A DNA stretch of 29,562 bases from UBA2227 sp036677505 (GCA_036677505.1 JAVBWK010000023.1:1-29562); one strand, 5' to 3'; numbered from the stretch's first letter, positions 6,669 to 15,462 are shown. Notes: generated by a model not told the origin, from the sequence alone. Made by a program: numbers and translations.

Positions 6669-8615
6669 TGTTAAGATATTTAAATTATCCAATACAAAGC
6701 CGTCTTTTTCAAAGAGATCCAGACAGGCCTGTACAACTCGACTGTCATAAAGGACTCCTTTGTTTCTGCGTATCTCATACAACGCAGCATTTATACCCAA
6801 GGCTGCCCGATACGGACGATGCGAAGACATCGATTCCACTACATCCACAACTGCCAATATACGTGCTTCCAGATGAATTTCATTGCCAATCAATCCATAT
6901 GGATACCCCGAGCCGTCGATGCGCTCATGATGCTGAATAACTATATCCGCAATCGGCCATGGGAAATCGATTTTCTTAAGCACCTGATAACCGAGTGTCG
7001 GATGTGTTTTGATCAAAGAAAACTCAATTTCCGAAAGTTTCCCTGGTTTATTCAGGATTTGCGATGGAATATAGAATTTCCCAAGATCATGAAGATATGC
7101 CGCATACTCCAAAGATCTCTCAACATCCTGACTACACCCCAGTTTCCTTGCAATTGCAGAAGCAAGTCGGGCTGTACGTTGCTGATGTCCTGATGTATAA
7201 GGATCATTGATCTCGACGATCGAAGCAAATGCCTCAATTGTCTGATTCAGAATCGTTTGATTCCGATGGATGCTCTCCATCAGAAGCTTCTCACTTTTCA
7301 TTCTCACAAGCGCAGAGGAATAGATTTCAGCCAATACTGATATCATATTGATTTCATCTTTCCAATGCTTATGAGAGTCCACAGAGTTAAATCCTAAAAA
7401 TCCGATCAGGTCTCCTTCATAAATCAAAGGTACGATCAGTAAGGACAATATGCCCTGCATTTGCAAAATATCACGTTCAGCTTTTTGTACTTCTGTCATC
7501 GCATTGACATCATAAATATTGATGATCTGATCTTTACGCATAAGGTCGATCGACCACTCGAAAACCGAACTGTCTAGATTCTGTAACATTTCGATTGCGG
7601 GTTTAATGCCCTCGTTGCACCACTCATAGATATTGCTCAGCAATGTACGATCCTCGTTAAAAATGAAAATGTAGGAACGGTCCACTTGTGTTGTCTGACC
7701 GATCAACGCTAAACTCTCATTGATTTTATCAGAAAGATTGTCAATTTTCGCACGAAGAAAAGACCGGGCAATCGAGGACACAACATGCTGAACACGGGTC
7801 ATTTGCATGACAGTTGAGCTGAGCTGATGAAACGTCCCTTTGACAGATTTTATGATGTGTTCGACAGAGTTTGGATCAGCTGAGAAATCCATTTTAGCCA
7901 CCATCATGGGTGTGAGGTTGTGGTTGGTTACCCGATATCCCATAAACTCGCCGTTTTGTGTAAACAAAGGAACCCCATTGGAGATAAAGGTATGCGATTT
8001 ACCATCTTTTGAACGTACGATATTCTGCAATCCAAAGAATTTTGTGCGATTATTATAAAAGAGCAAAAAGCGTTCCATCATGGATTTAGCATTTTCTTCA
8101 TTCATAAAAGCCACACGCTTATGTCCGATCATTTCTGACAACGAATAGCCCAATAATTTTGATGTTCCCGGAGAAATATACTGGAAATAGCCGTTGCGAT
8201 CCGTAACGACCATAAAATCAAAACCTTCCCCTAAATCCCTGATCTCATCTGTATAAGCATCATTCTCCAAATCTTCCTGAGTGAACTCATGTTCATCCAG
8301 GAATATCCGAGTCATGACACCTTTGATCTTATCCTTCTCAGTCTTTAAAAATCGTTTAAACAAGTAATGATCCCTTTGAGTGCCAATGGTTACTTCATGC
8401 CGAACGAAGGAAGGTTTCTTACTGCTTAAAACGATGTGATGATACTGCGTCATCTCATCTGTACATTCATCACCAAATAAATCACAAACAGTAAATCCTT
8501 TTTCTAATCTGACGTCAAACATTCTAAAAAATGCTTGGTTTGCTTCCGTGATAAACCCTTCAGTGTCGCACAAGAAACTGAGAACTCGATTCATATTTTC
8601 ATCGTTTCTATGCAT
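6666..8615 (-). CDS. PAS-PAS-GAF-HD-GYP protein, likely c-di-GMP phosphodiesterase
   Basis: A 649-residue soluble sensor enzyme. A short PAS-like region lies at about 10-105. A clearer PAS domain at about 130-235 shows VVTDRNGYFQYISPG and LLGYSLSEMIG. A GAF domain at about 290-440 includes VDRSYIFIF and LIVPLIYEGDLIGFLGF. The HD-GYP domain at about 460-640 has SGHQQRT (His477), LHDLGKFYIP (His509, Asp510), QHHERIDGSGYPYG (GYP 570-572) and SHRPYR. All expected metal ligands are present. It may sense small molecules or redox state and degrade c-di-GMP. It is a paralogue of the gene downstream, with a larger sensor part. AAGGGG precedes ATG 8615; a second in-frame ATG at 8594 is less well placed. 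Confidence 0.92.
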   Translation of the reverse strand: MHRNDENMNRVLSFLCDTEGFITEANQAFFRMFDVRLEKGFTVCDLFGDECTDEMTQYHHIVLSSKKPSFVRHEVTIGTQRDHYLFKRFLKTEKDKIKGVMTRIFLDEHEFTQEDLENDAYTDEIRDLGEGFDFMVVTDRNGYFQYISPGTSKLLGYSLSEMIGHKRVAFMNEENAKSMMERFLLFYNNRTKFFGLQNIVRSKDGKSHTFISNGVPLFTQNGEFMGYRVTNHNLTPMMVAKMDFSADPNSVEHIIKSVKGTFHQLSSTVMQMTRVQHVVSSIARSFLRAKIDNLSDKINESLALIGQTTQVDRSYIFIFNEDRTLLSNIYEWCNEGIKPAIEMLQNLDSSVFEWSIDLMRKDQIINIYDVNAMTEVQKAERDILQMQGILSLLIVPLIYEGDLIGFLGFNSVDSHKHWKDEINMISVLAEIYSSALVRMKSEKLLMESIHRNQTILNQTIEAFASIVEINDPYTSGHQQRTARLASAIARKLGCSQDVERSLEYAAYLHDLGKFYIPSQILNKPGKLSEIEFSLIKTHPTLGYQVLKKIDFPWPIADIVIQHHERIDGSGYPYGLIGNEIHLEARILAVVDVVESMSSHRPYRAALGINAALYEIRRNKGVLYDSRVVQACLDLFEKDGFVLDNLNILT

Positions 8616-8649
8616 AACTCTCCCCTTTTCTAAAAAACGTATTGAAAGT

Positions 8650-8677
8650 ATTTTAGCACTTTATGTGCAAATAACAA
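8650..8677 (-). promoter_or_regulatory. Promoter of second HD-GYP gene
   Basis: On the minus strand TTGTTA and TAAAAT are separated by 16 bases, about 35 bases before ATG 8615. The region is AT-rich, so chance matches are possible. Confidence 0.45.
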
Positions 8678-8749
8678 TACTTATTATCTGCAAAAAAAAC
8701 ATTTCAATCTTTGCCATGAAATACTATATTTCTGATGACAACCTATGAC

Positions 8750-8772
8750 AAAAAAAGGGCTATTGCCCTTTC
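8750..8772 (-). terminator. Intrinsic terminator of pyrophosphatase gene
   Basis: On the minus strand AAAGGGC-AATA-GCCCTTTTTTT. The stop TAG 8760-8762 lies within the hairpin. Confidence 0.9.
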
Positions 8773-10415
8773 TCCTGTATGACCACGGATAACCGCGGGA
8801 TGATTTGTTTTTTACGTGAAACGACATGCTCAATCAGGATGTCCTCCCCATTGATCAGCGTCGGATACGCTTCTTCCACGATCCACTTATGCTTACCGGC
8901 ATAGTACATGACTGAACCGTTTTTCTCTATGCTCGTAAAGATCATCAGCAACAGATCAAGTTTTTTCTCGACACAATAATTCTCCATCGTTCGAAGCAGC
9001 TGCTCTTTGATATCTTTGACCTCATCCAAGAAATACAGATTCATCTGCCCAAGCATCAGCTTCATATTGGAAATCGAATATTCCTTCAAGTCATGCTCAA
9101 TGATCGAAGTCAGATCACGATCCTTCAGACTCGAACCCATCGAGAACAGTTCTTGCGCAAACGCTTCTGTATCGATATTCGCCTTTTCAGCTAAGCGCTT
9201 TGCCAAAGCCTTATCGATCGCCGTCGTCGTCGGTGAGTTGAAGTTCAGAGTGTCGGAGATAATGGCCCCAAGCAACAGACCCGCCATCTTCGGATCAATA
9301 TCCACATCGTTTTCCTCATACATCAGACCGACAATCGTCGAGGTCGAACCGACCAGCTGATTACGGAACATAATCGGCTTACTGGTCTGAATACCGCCGA
9401 TACGGTGATGATCGATGATTTCAATGATATCCGCCATCTCGACATTTTCAACGCTTTGCGAAGACTCATTATGATCCAATAATATTAAACTCTTATTTTT
9501 ACTGTTAAGCAAGTGATACCGCGATACCAAACCGAACACCCGTTTCTTATCATCCACCACCGGATACGAACGGAACCGCGACTTCACGATTTTCTTGCTC
9601 ACATTATCCACATATTCCAGTTTATTAAACGAAATCGGATCGACCGTCATGATGTACTTGATCGGCGAAGAATAAAACAGATAACGCGATGTATTCAATG
9701 TGCCGTGACCGGAAATAATGACTGCACAGCCCTTTTCCCTGGCTTTCATCACCACGACACTTGCCACAGTATTGGCCCAAACCACGATCAGACAACCGGC
9801 TCCTTTTTCGATGGCCTCAATCTGAGCAGCCGTATCATTTCCGACAATGACGATGCGGTCATTGAGCTCATAATTATCCAGTTTATTAGCCGCAATCGCA
9901 ACGATTGACACCTTCCCATTCACCCGTAACTGATCAGGAGTATATATCAGTTTCCCTTTAATGGTTTTCGCCATATATTCGATAGGCGTGTTCTGTAAAA
10001 GATCGATGCTCTTGGCCGTATCTCCCATCGCAACCCGGGAAATATTGGAATTAGTGATCATCCCCAGCAACTGACCTTTATCATTTACAACGGTTAACGC
10101 CTGTTTGTGCTGCTGTTCCAAAAGATTATACGCTTCCAAAATCGTAGTCTCCGGCGAAACCGAAACCGCCTCATCCATCTCAATTTCATGAAGCTGGCTG
10201 CGCGCATCATCGAGATACATCGGTTTGTTAAAGCCAAATTTCCTCAGTAAATACTCCGTTTCTAAATTAATGTCCCCCAAACGGCAGGCTATGGCATTGA
10301 CGCCCAGTTTCTGTTTTAAAGCCGCATACCCGATTGCCGAACAGATAGAATCGGAATCCGGATGCTTGTGCCCGGTTACATAAACGACATCATAAGTCTC
10401 CATCATTCTTGACAT
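8760..10415 (-). CDS. ppaC: Family II manganese-dependent inorganic pyrophosphatase with CBS and DRTGG domains
   Basis: A 551-residue cytoplasmic enzyme that hydrolyses pyrophosphate. The DHH part opens with GHKHPDSDS (15-23; metal ligands His16, Asp20, Asp22) and resumes with LLDHNE (about 314) and IDHHR (335-337); DHHA2 fills about 420-545. Between them lie CBS1 (about 75-130), a DRTGG-type domain (about 185-260) and CBS2 (about 255-305). CBS-containing PPases of clostridia are controlled by adenine nucleotides, and DRTGG forms by diadenosine polyphosphates. Start choice: ATG 10415 has GAGGTG seven bases upstream and begins just before the active-site motif; an in-frame ATG at 10493 overlaps the terminator of the upstream gene. 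A -10 box TACAAT lies at 10441-10446. Confidence 0.95.
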   Translation of the reverse strand: MSRMMETYDVVYVTGHKHPDSDSICSAIGYAALKQKLGVNAIACRLGDINLETEYLLRKFGFNKPMYLDDARSQLHEIEMDEAVSVSPETTILEAYNLLEQQHKQALTVVNDKGQLLGMITNSNISRVAMGDTAKSIDLLQNTPIEYMAKTIKGKLIYTPDQLRVNGKVSIVAIAANKLDNYELNDRIVIVGNDTAAQIEAIEKGAGCLIVVWANTVASVVVMKAREKGCAVIISGHGTLNTSRYLFYSSPIKYIMTVDPISFNKLEYVDNVSKKIVKSRFRSYPVVDDKKRVFGLVSRYHLLNSKNKSLILLDHNESSQSVENVEMADIIEIIDHHRIGGIQTSKPIMFRNQLVGSTSTIVGLMYEENDVDIDPKMAGLLLGAIISDTLNFNSPTTTAIDKALAKRLAEKANIDTEAFAQELFSMGSSLKDRDLTSIIEHDLKEYSISNMKLMLGQMNLYFLDEVKDIKEQLLRTMENYCVEKKLDLLLMIFTSIEKNGSVMYYAGKHKWIVEEAYPTLINGEDILIEHVVSRKKQIIPRLSVVIQEKGQ

Positions 10416-10472
10416 AACATCACACCTCACCTTTGACTCTATTGTAAGCGATAGACCAAAATTTTTCATCAA

Positions 10473-10498
10473 CAAAAACATGAATGTCTCCATTCATG
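10473..10498 (-). terminator. Intrinsic terminator of MFS gene
   Basis: On the minus strand CATGAATG-GAGA-CATTCATG is followed by TTTTTG. The MFS stop codon TGA lies in the first arm. Confidence 0.85.
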
Positions 10499-11732
10499 CT
10501 TGATTGATCCCAGGTTCGATAAATAAATCTTTCATCCGCTTATCCAAAGTCAGCCAGAGCATCGGTATGGCCGCCAATGATAAACCGATAATTGCCAATA
10601 CGGTCATAGGAACAAATTCCGCAAAGAATCCGTACATCAAAGAAGATATCGCAACACCGCCGGTAGATGCAGTCATAACAAATCCGATGATCATTCCGCG
10701 TTTATCCGCAGGAATCGCCAGAATCAAAACTGAGTTCAACACGGCATTAGCCATGGTATTAAGCGCATTGGCCACAAAGAACAAAAATGCCAGCAAATAG
10801 AAATCGGTCATCAGATATCCGGCAATAAAGAAAACATTGCCAAATATAAACCCGGCAGCCATGATGCGATATCGCTGCTTATAGGAGAACTGCACGATTC
10901 CGGTAACCGTCATGCTTACAACGCCGGCCAAAGAAAAGACTGACATCAGATATCCATACTGAACGATATCAAATCCTTTGGAATAGACAAAGGGCAGCAT
11001 GATTGAAAACATCCCGGAAACAAGGAAATTCAGTAACAAAGCCCCCGACATTAAAAATCGCAAAGACTTATCCTGATAAGCCGCTTTTGCACCCTCTTTA
11101 ATATCAGCTGCGATTTGTCTGACATGAATCGGTGTCCCCGCCTTTTTCGTTGCCGGAATATCAATGAACAATTCCGAAAAAGCCGAAATCACAAACGACA
11201 CCCCATTGAGCAAAATCATCAGCGGAACACCAAATACAGTCAGCAGCAAACCGCTGAACGCCCGACCTGTCAGCCCCAGCAAACTCATTAATCCGCCATT
11301 GAGCGACTGTCCGCGCATCAGATCTTTATTGGGAATAATATCGACCAGTACTGTCTGAATGGCCGGAGCAAAAAACAGATGACAAAACGCTGCTACAAAC
11401 GCGGTAAGCATGACCATGATCACACTCAGATTCTCTTGAAAAGCGAAATAGGCAACCAAAAACATGACCAGACCGCGAATGAAGTCCATCATGACGATAA
11501 TCGACTTACGATGTGAACGGTCAACGATGGCCCCGGCAATCGGAGAACCAAACATAGTCACAAACATACTGATTGAAGCCATGATTCCCATAATGGCCGT
11601 CGATCCGGTACGGTCATACACCCAAAAGGAGATCGCAATGCTATAAAGAATATCACCGAAAACTGAAAATCCGTTTCCCTGTAAAAGCAAAATAAAATTC
11701 TTATTCCACATTTTTTTCGCAGTATCACTCAT
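10494..11732 (-). CDS. MFS transporter (MFS_3-type permease)
   Basis: A 412-residue protein with about 12 hydrophobic segments. The motif-A-like loop after helix 2 is GAIVDRSHRKSI, and the first helix contains GNGFSVFGDILYSIAISFWVYD, typical of the MFS_3 (EntS/MacAB-unrelated drug exporter) group. It probably exports a small molecule by proton antiport; the substrate is unknown. AAGGTG lies 5 bases before ATG 11732. It is followed by a strong terminator and preceded by an unusually AT-rich promoter region. Confidence 0.9.
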   Translation of the reverse strand: MSDTAKKMWNKNFILLLQGNGFSVFGDILYSIAISFWVYDRTGSTAIMGIMASISMFVTMFGSPIAGAIVDRSHRKSIIVMMDFIRGLVMFLVAYFAFQENLSVIMVMLTAFVAAFCHLFFAPAIQTVLVDIIPNKDLMRGQSLNGGLMSLLGLTGRAFSGLLLTVFGVPLMILLNGVSFVISAFSELFIDIPATKKAGTPIHVRQIAADIKEGAKAAYQDKSLRFLMSGALLLNFLVSGMFSIMLPFVYSKGFDIVQYGYLMSVFSLAGVVSMTVTGIVQFSYKQRYRIMAAGFIFGNVFFIAGYLMTDFYLLAFLFFVANALNTMANAVLNSVLILAIPADKRGMIIGFVMTASTGGVAISSLMYGFFAEFVPMTVLAIIGLSLAAIPMLWLTLDKRMKDLFIEPGINQA

Positions 11733-11740
11733 ACATTCAC

Positions 11741-11870
11741 CTTCTTACAAAGATATTTAAGCATGAAAACATTAAAAAATCAATTTATTTTATCAACTTA
11801 TTAATTATATTTATTTATATATTAATTTATAACATATACAAATGAATTATATTAATTAAATTTCTCTCCC
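11741..11870 (-). promoter_or_regulatory. Very AT-rich intergenic region, probable promoter of MFS gene
   Basis: About 130 bases composed almost only of A and T, unlike the rest of the window. Several -10-like hexamers occur; the best on the minus strand is TATAAT (11804-11809), but no -35 box can be chosen with confidence. I see no terminator for the upstream potassium channel gene, so read-through into the MFS gene is possible. Confidence 0.4.
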
Positions 11871-11890
11871 AGCCAAATCTCGCAACGTAT

Positions 11891-12862
11891 TCACCTGTGT
11901 CTGCTGCCCAGCACGATCATCGTATCTCCTTGTAACAAAACTTCATCTGAAGAAGGGTTGAATTTCATGATCGCAGAATCCTTCTTTTTAATGGCCATAA
12001 TCATCAATCCGGTTTTCTCCGGAATTCGGGCCTCTCTCAATGTGAGATTGATAAGCGAGGAGTTTGGCTGAATCATAACTTCTTCAAGGTCAAACTCAAC
12101 TCCCCCGGCTAAAGTGATCGCATCGAGAAAGGAAATGATCGAAGGTCGTACCAAAGCCGCAGCTAAACGGCGTCCCCCGATTTCATTGGGAGAAATCGTA
12201 TTATTGGCCCCGGCTTTTCTGAGCTTTTCATCCGCCCCTTTTTCAATGGCCTTAGCGACGATATGCAAATCGGGATTCATCCCTCTGGCAGTCAATACCG
12301 TATAAACATTAAAACTGTCTCTGGATAACGAGGCAATCAGTCCTTTGGCCCGATGAATCTGTACCTGTTGTAAGGTTTCTTCCTGCGTGGCATTACCTAA
12401 AAATGCGAGTGTCCCTTTTTGAACCAAAGAGGCAACGATTTCCTCGTTATTATCAATCACCACAAAAGGCACTTTCTTTGATGAAAGGTAATCAATGACG
12501 GAACTCCCCGTTTCTCCGCATCCGCATACGATATAATGATTTTCCAATCGCTTTATAGCATTTTCCATTTTCCGCCTCTGAATAATCTCCATGACATTGC
12601 TATCAAACAGTGAACTGGCTATGTTGGTCAATAAATAACCGACTGTTCCCAAACTTAAAAAAATCAGCACAATCGAAAAAAGCTTCGCACTCGGCGTCAT
12701 CAGTGCAACTTCCTGATAACCCACCGTCGAAATGGTAATGATGGTCATATAGAGTGCATCCAGCCACAAAACATCTAAAAGATAACGATATCCCAAGGCT
12801 CCTAAGGCTATCAGTAACAACAGGATGAATACTGAGATTGCGATCCGCTTACCGAAAGTCAT
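11891..12862 (-). CDS. Two-helix potassium channel with RCK (TrkA-N/TrkA-C) domains
   Basis: A 323-residue protein. Two membrane helices (about 7-30 and 62-85) flank a pore loop with the selectivity filter TVGYQ (46-50). A cytoplasmic TrkA-N Rossmann domain begins with IVCGCGETGS (111-120) and a TrkA-C domain covers about 235-323. It is an MthK-like ligand-gated K+ channel; TrkA-C domains in Bacillota often bind c-di-AMP, which is not testable here. The filter has Gln instead of the usual final Gly. ATG 12862 is chosen; a GTG three codons upstream (12871) is possible and neither has a strong ribosome binding site. A TATAAT (12883-12888) with extended TG lies just upstream. Confidence 0.9.
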   Translation of the reverse strand: MTFGKRIAISVFILLLLIALGALGYRYLLDVLWLDALYMTIITISTVGYQEVALMTPSAKLFSIVLIFLSLGTVGYLLTNIASSLFDSNVMEIIQRRKMENAIKRLENHYIVCGCGETGSSVIDYLSSKKVPFVVIDNNEEIVASLVQKGTLAFLGNATQEETLQQVQIHRAKGLIASLSRDSFNVYTVLTARGMNPDLHIVAKAIEKGADEKLRKAGANNTISPNEIGGRRLAAALVRPSIISFLDAITLAGGVEFDLEEVMIQPNSSLINLTLREARIPEKTGLMIMAIKKKDSAIMKFNPSSDEVLLQGDTMIVLGSRHR

Positions 12863-12882
12863 CGGTCTCACTTCTTTTCTTT

Positions 12883-12888
12883 ATTATA
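12883..12888 (-). promoter_or_regulatory. Extended -10 box for potassium channel gene
   Basis: On the minus strand TGTTATAAT follows the T tract of the terminator at 12891-12917. No clear -35 box is visible, as is common with an extended -10. Confidence 0.45.
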
Positions 12889-12890
12889 AC

Positions 12891-12917
12891 AAAAAAGTAC
12901 CGCCTAAACGACGGTAC
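12891..12917 (-). terminator. Intrinsic terminator of flavoenzyme gene
   Basis: On the minus strand GTACCGTC-GTTTA-GGCGGTAC (one G-U pair) followed by TTTTTT, just after the stop of the CoA-disulfide-reductase-like gene. Confidence 0.88.
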
Positions 12918-12924
12918 CTGATTT

Positions 12925-14247
12925 CTACTCTTTGATCGCGTTGGCCGCGATGTGCATGACATCCCAAGTTGATGCAAATGGCGGGGCATAACCGAAGTCC
13001 AATGAACCAAATTCACCGGCGGTCATGTTCGCAGTGATCGCCACAACAAAGGGATCGACGCGCAATGCCGTACCTGTTGCCCCAATCAGCTGAGCCCCGA
13101 CGATAACCTTCGATTGACTGTCAACGGTCAGCTTGATCGTCACTTTGCCATGACCCGGATAATAGTGGGCGTGATTGCCTGCCGTTACCGTGACATGTTC
13201 AAGCTCCCCGTCATATTCAGCAGCTTCTGACTCGCCGATACCGGTCTTCGCCAGTTCAAGATCCAGAATTTTGATCATGGCGCTGCCCAAAGCCATGGTA
13301 TAAGACTTTTCTTTTCCGGCAAGGATCTCCGCAATCAGTTTGCCCTGCTTGTTCGCATTGGTCGCCAAAGGAATATATTTCATCTTTCCGGTTACCCGAT
13401 GGTTTACCGTAGCACAATCTCCGGCCGAATAAACATCCTCAAGATTCGTTTTCATCTGATCGTCGATGATGATGGCTCCATTGCCAATCATCTCAATGCC
13501 GGAATTTTTCAGAAAGGCGGTGTTGGGACGCACACCGACCGCAAATACGACCAGCTGAGCTTTTTTACTGCCTTTATCCGTCACAACAATCAAGTCATCG
13601 CCATCTTTCTGGATTTCCGTTACCGTTTCACTTAATCTCAGTTCAACATCTTTTTGAATCAGATGATTGGCTGCCTGTTCACTGAACTCCGGGTCAAACA
13701 CTGTCAATACGCGATCCAAACGCTCGATTACCGTCACTTTCTTGCTCTGATGAACAAACGCTTCCACCAGCTCTAAACCGATATATCCGCCTCCGACGAT
13801 GACCACCGACTCAACCTTTTCAAGAGCCTCACGCATCTGCATTGCATCCTGAAGGGTTTTTAATACAAATACACCCGGCAAATCCTTCCCCGGGATCGGC
13901 GGTACGATTGGTGATGCTCCGGTCGTGATGATCAGCCGGTCATAACTTTCCTGGATCACTCCGGATTCATTTTCAATATCGATCGTCTTGTTTTTCGCAT
14001 CCAACCCGATGACCGTATGCCCAAGACGGACATCGATGCCTGATTTTCGAAACTGTTCGACCGTTCGGATACGAAGCTTGTTGATGTCCGGATTCTCACC
14101 GGAAACATAATAAGGGAGTCCGCATCCGGCATATGACACTTCATGCGTCTTCTCAAATACGACGATCTGAGCATCGGGCATTTCTCTGCCCAGTTTGGCT
14201 GCAGCGCTCATTCCGGCCGCGACACCCCCGATAATAACGATTTTCAT
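12925..14247 (-). CDS. CoA-disulfide reductase / NADH oxidase family flavoprotein
   Basis: A 440-residue FAD enzyme with one redox cysteine. FAD fold: IIGGVAAGMSAA (5-16). The active-site motif GCGLPYY places Cys42. The NAD(P)H fold has VVIVGGGYIGLELVEAF (about 147-163), and YSAGDCA is the second FAD motif. The dimerisation domain ends with LDFGYAPPFA...WDV, carrying the tyrosine conserved in CoA-disulfide reductases. It likely reduces CoA-disulfide, polysulfide or oxygen and protects the thiol pool of an anaerobe; the exact substrate is open. GAGGTG is seven bases before ATG 14247. A perfect inverted repeat (14274-14292) lies in its promoter region, shared with the divergent MazG-type gene. 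Confidence 0.92.
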   Translation of the reverse strand: MKIVIIGGVAAGMSAAAKLGREMPDAQIVVFEKTHEVSYAGCGLPYYVSGENPDINKLRIRTVEQFRKSGIDVRLGHTVIGLDAKNKTIDIENESGVIQESYDRLIITTGASPIVPPIPGKDLPGVFVLKTLQDAMQMREALEKVESVVIVGGGYIGLELVEAFVHQSKKVTVIERLDRVLTVFDPEFSEQAANHLIQKDVELRLSETVTEIQKDGDDLIVVTDKGSKKAQLVVFAVGVRPNTAFLKNSGIEMIGNGAIIIDDQMKTNLEDVYSAGDCATVNHRVTGKMKYIPLATNANKQGKLIAEILAGKEKSYTMALGSAMIKILDLELAKTGIGESEAAEYDGELEHVTVTAGNHAHYYPGHGKVTIKLTVDSQSKVIVGAQLIGATGTALRVDPFVVAITANMTAGEFGSLDFGYAPPFASTWDVMHIAANAIKE

Positions 14248-14266
14248 AGTTTAACACCTCATTTCT

Positions 14267-14292
14267 ATTGTATCAAATACAAAAAGTATTTG
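14267..14292. promoter_or_regulatory. Divergent promoter region with perfect inverted repeat
   Basis: CAAATAC-AAAAA-GTATTTG (14274-14292) is a perfect 7-base inverted repeat. On the minus strand it lies directly upstream of a -10-like TACAAT (14267-14272) of the flavoenzyme gene, inside the spacer where a regulator would act. Confidence 0.5.
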
Positions 14293-14300
14293 CTCAGTTA

Positions 14301-14329
14301 TTGACTCATCGATCGTTTGATGTGACAAT
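14301..14329 (+). promoter_or_regulatory. Promoter of MazG-type gene
   Basis: TTGACT (14301-14306), 17 bases, GACAAT (14324-14329), then CGGAGA and ATG 14349. Confidence 0.6.
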
Positions 14330-14348
14330 GATAGAAGCGGAGAACACT

Positions 14349-14693
14349 ATGGAACTTGAGGAACTTATCAGTAAAATTAAGCATTTTTGTGAAGATCGGG
14401 ACTGGGATCAGTATCATAATCCCAAAGATCTGGCAATCGGGATCTCAACCGAAGCCGCAGAGCTTCTGGATTTATTCCGTTTTAAAAACGGAGATGAAAT
14501 CACGCAGTCCATACTGGAAAAAAGAGAGCTCATTGAAGATGAATTGGCCGATGTGCTGTTTTTCGTCCTGCGCTTTGCTCAGATGAATGATATTGATTTG
14601 AAAACAGCTCTTGAAAACAAACTAAAGAAGAATGCGATGAAGTATCCGGTCGAGAAGGTTAAGGGGAACAATAAAAAATATAATGAGTACTAA
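14349..14693 (+). CDS. MazG-type nucleotide pyrophosphohydrolase
   Basis: A 114-residue all-alpha protein of the RS21-C6/MazG-like group, which splits (d)NTPs to monophosphate and pyrophosphate to clear unwanted nucleotides. Metal-binding motifs: STEAAELLDLF (Glu35, Glu38) and EDELADVLFFVLRFA (Glu65, Asp68). ATG 14349 is chosen because CGGAGA ends 5 bases upstream and the fold begins here; the in-frame extension back to 14268 runs through the promoter. It is transcribed divergently from the flavoenzyme gene. Confidence 0.88.
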   Translation: MELEELISKIKHFCEDRDWDQYHNPKDLAIGISTEAAELLDLFRFKNGDEITQSILEKRELIEDELADVLFFVLRFAQMNDIDLKTALENKLKKNAMKYPVEKVKGNNKKYNEY

Positions 14694-14720
14694 AAGAAGG
14701 CTGTAATCAGCCTTCTTTTT
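14694..14720. terminator. Bidirectional intrinsic terminator
   Basis: AAGAAGGCTG-TAAT-CAGCCTTCTTTTT. The stop codon of the minus-strand sortase gene (14707-14709) lies inside it; it ends both converging genes. Confidence 0.88.
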
Positions 14721-15447
14721 CTCCGATAAATTTAGCGTGTATGATGATGCGTCCGTCTTCAATCGTATAATCACAGGAAACCAATGTAAGGATCTGAGTC
14801 ACATCACTGACATCCGTATCGATCTTGTAAAGCGAACGTCCTTTGTACAGTTTGACCATGTCCGCCAGATTCTCTTTATTTGCCGGAACAGTCATTCCTT
14901 TGACTCGGGCCTCAGCGACGTAGACTGAGAAAATCTCGTACTGACGGATTCCCTGAAGCGTGCGTATCTCAATGACCTCTCTTCCGGTCAGATAACTCGG
15001 TTTTTTAAATTTCTCCAGAAATCCGAACATCGCCGTATTCTTCATCGCATGACCGTAAATCATGACATGCTTGTCTGAAAAATCTTTGGCATTGCGATAA
15101 TCCATGAAAATCGCGCCATATTTACTGCGCTCCTTATAAAAGTTTCGGTACAGATAATAACTGTTATTATTGCCTCGCACCATCGGATAATCGATATCGG
15201 TATCGGCAATCGATATCCACCCGGTGTAATCTTTATTTATATCCAAAAACTGCTGATTGAATTGAGCATAATAATCTACGGCCTGATCCGGATTGGTCAC
15301 CGGCGGAACGAAAGTGTTGCTGATTTCAACGAGTTCTTCTTTCTGCTCTTTAAACTGTGAGAACTCCCAATACTCAAACCCCAAAATACCGACCGATGTC
15401 ATGATCAGCAAGATAGCAAATATTCTGACAATTTTGCGTAAATTCAT
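14707..15447 (-). CDS. srtB: Class B sortase
   Basis: A 246-residue membrane-anchored transpeptidase with one N-terminal signal-anchor helix (about 7-27) and an external catalytic domain. The class B signature is seen in DYTGWISIADTDIDYPMV, YYLYRNF and GAIFMDYRN. Catalytic residues are His133 (YGHAMKN), Cys225 (TLVSC, in place of the common TLxTC) and Arg233. It joins surface proteins to the wall or to each other. The sorting signal of the acidic protein at 20339-21118 (LPDTS) makes it a possible substrate. AAGGTGA precedes ATG 15447, and the gene follows an anchored protein of unknown function by 15 bases. Confidence 0.93.
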   Translation of the reverse strand: MNLRKIVRIFAILLIMTSVGILGFEYWEFSQFKEQKEELVEISNTFVPPVTNPDQAVDYYAQFNQQFLDINKDYTGWISIADTDIDYPMVRGNNNSYYLYRNFYKERSKYGAIFMDYRNAKDFSDKHVMIYGHAMKNTAMFGFLEKFKKPSYLTGREVIEIRTLQGIRQYEIFSVYVAEARVKGMTVPANKENLADMVKLYKGRSLYKIDTDVSDVTQILTLVSCDYTIEDGRIIIHAKFIGEKEG

Positions 15448-15462
15448 ATATTCACCTTCATT

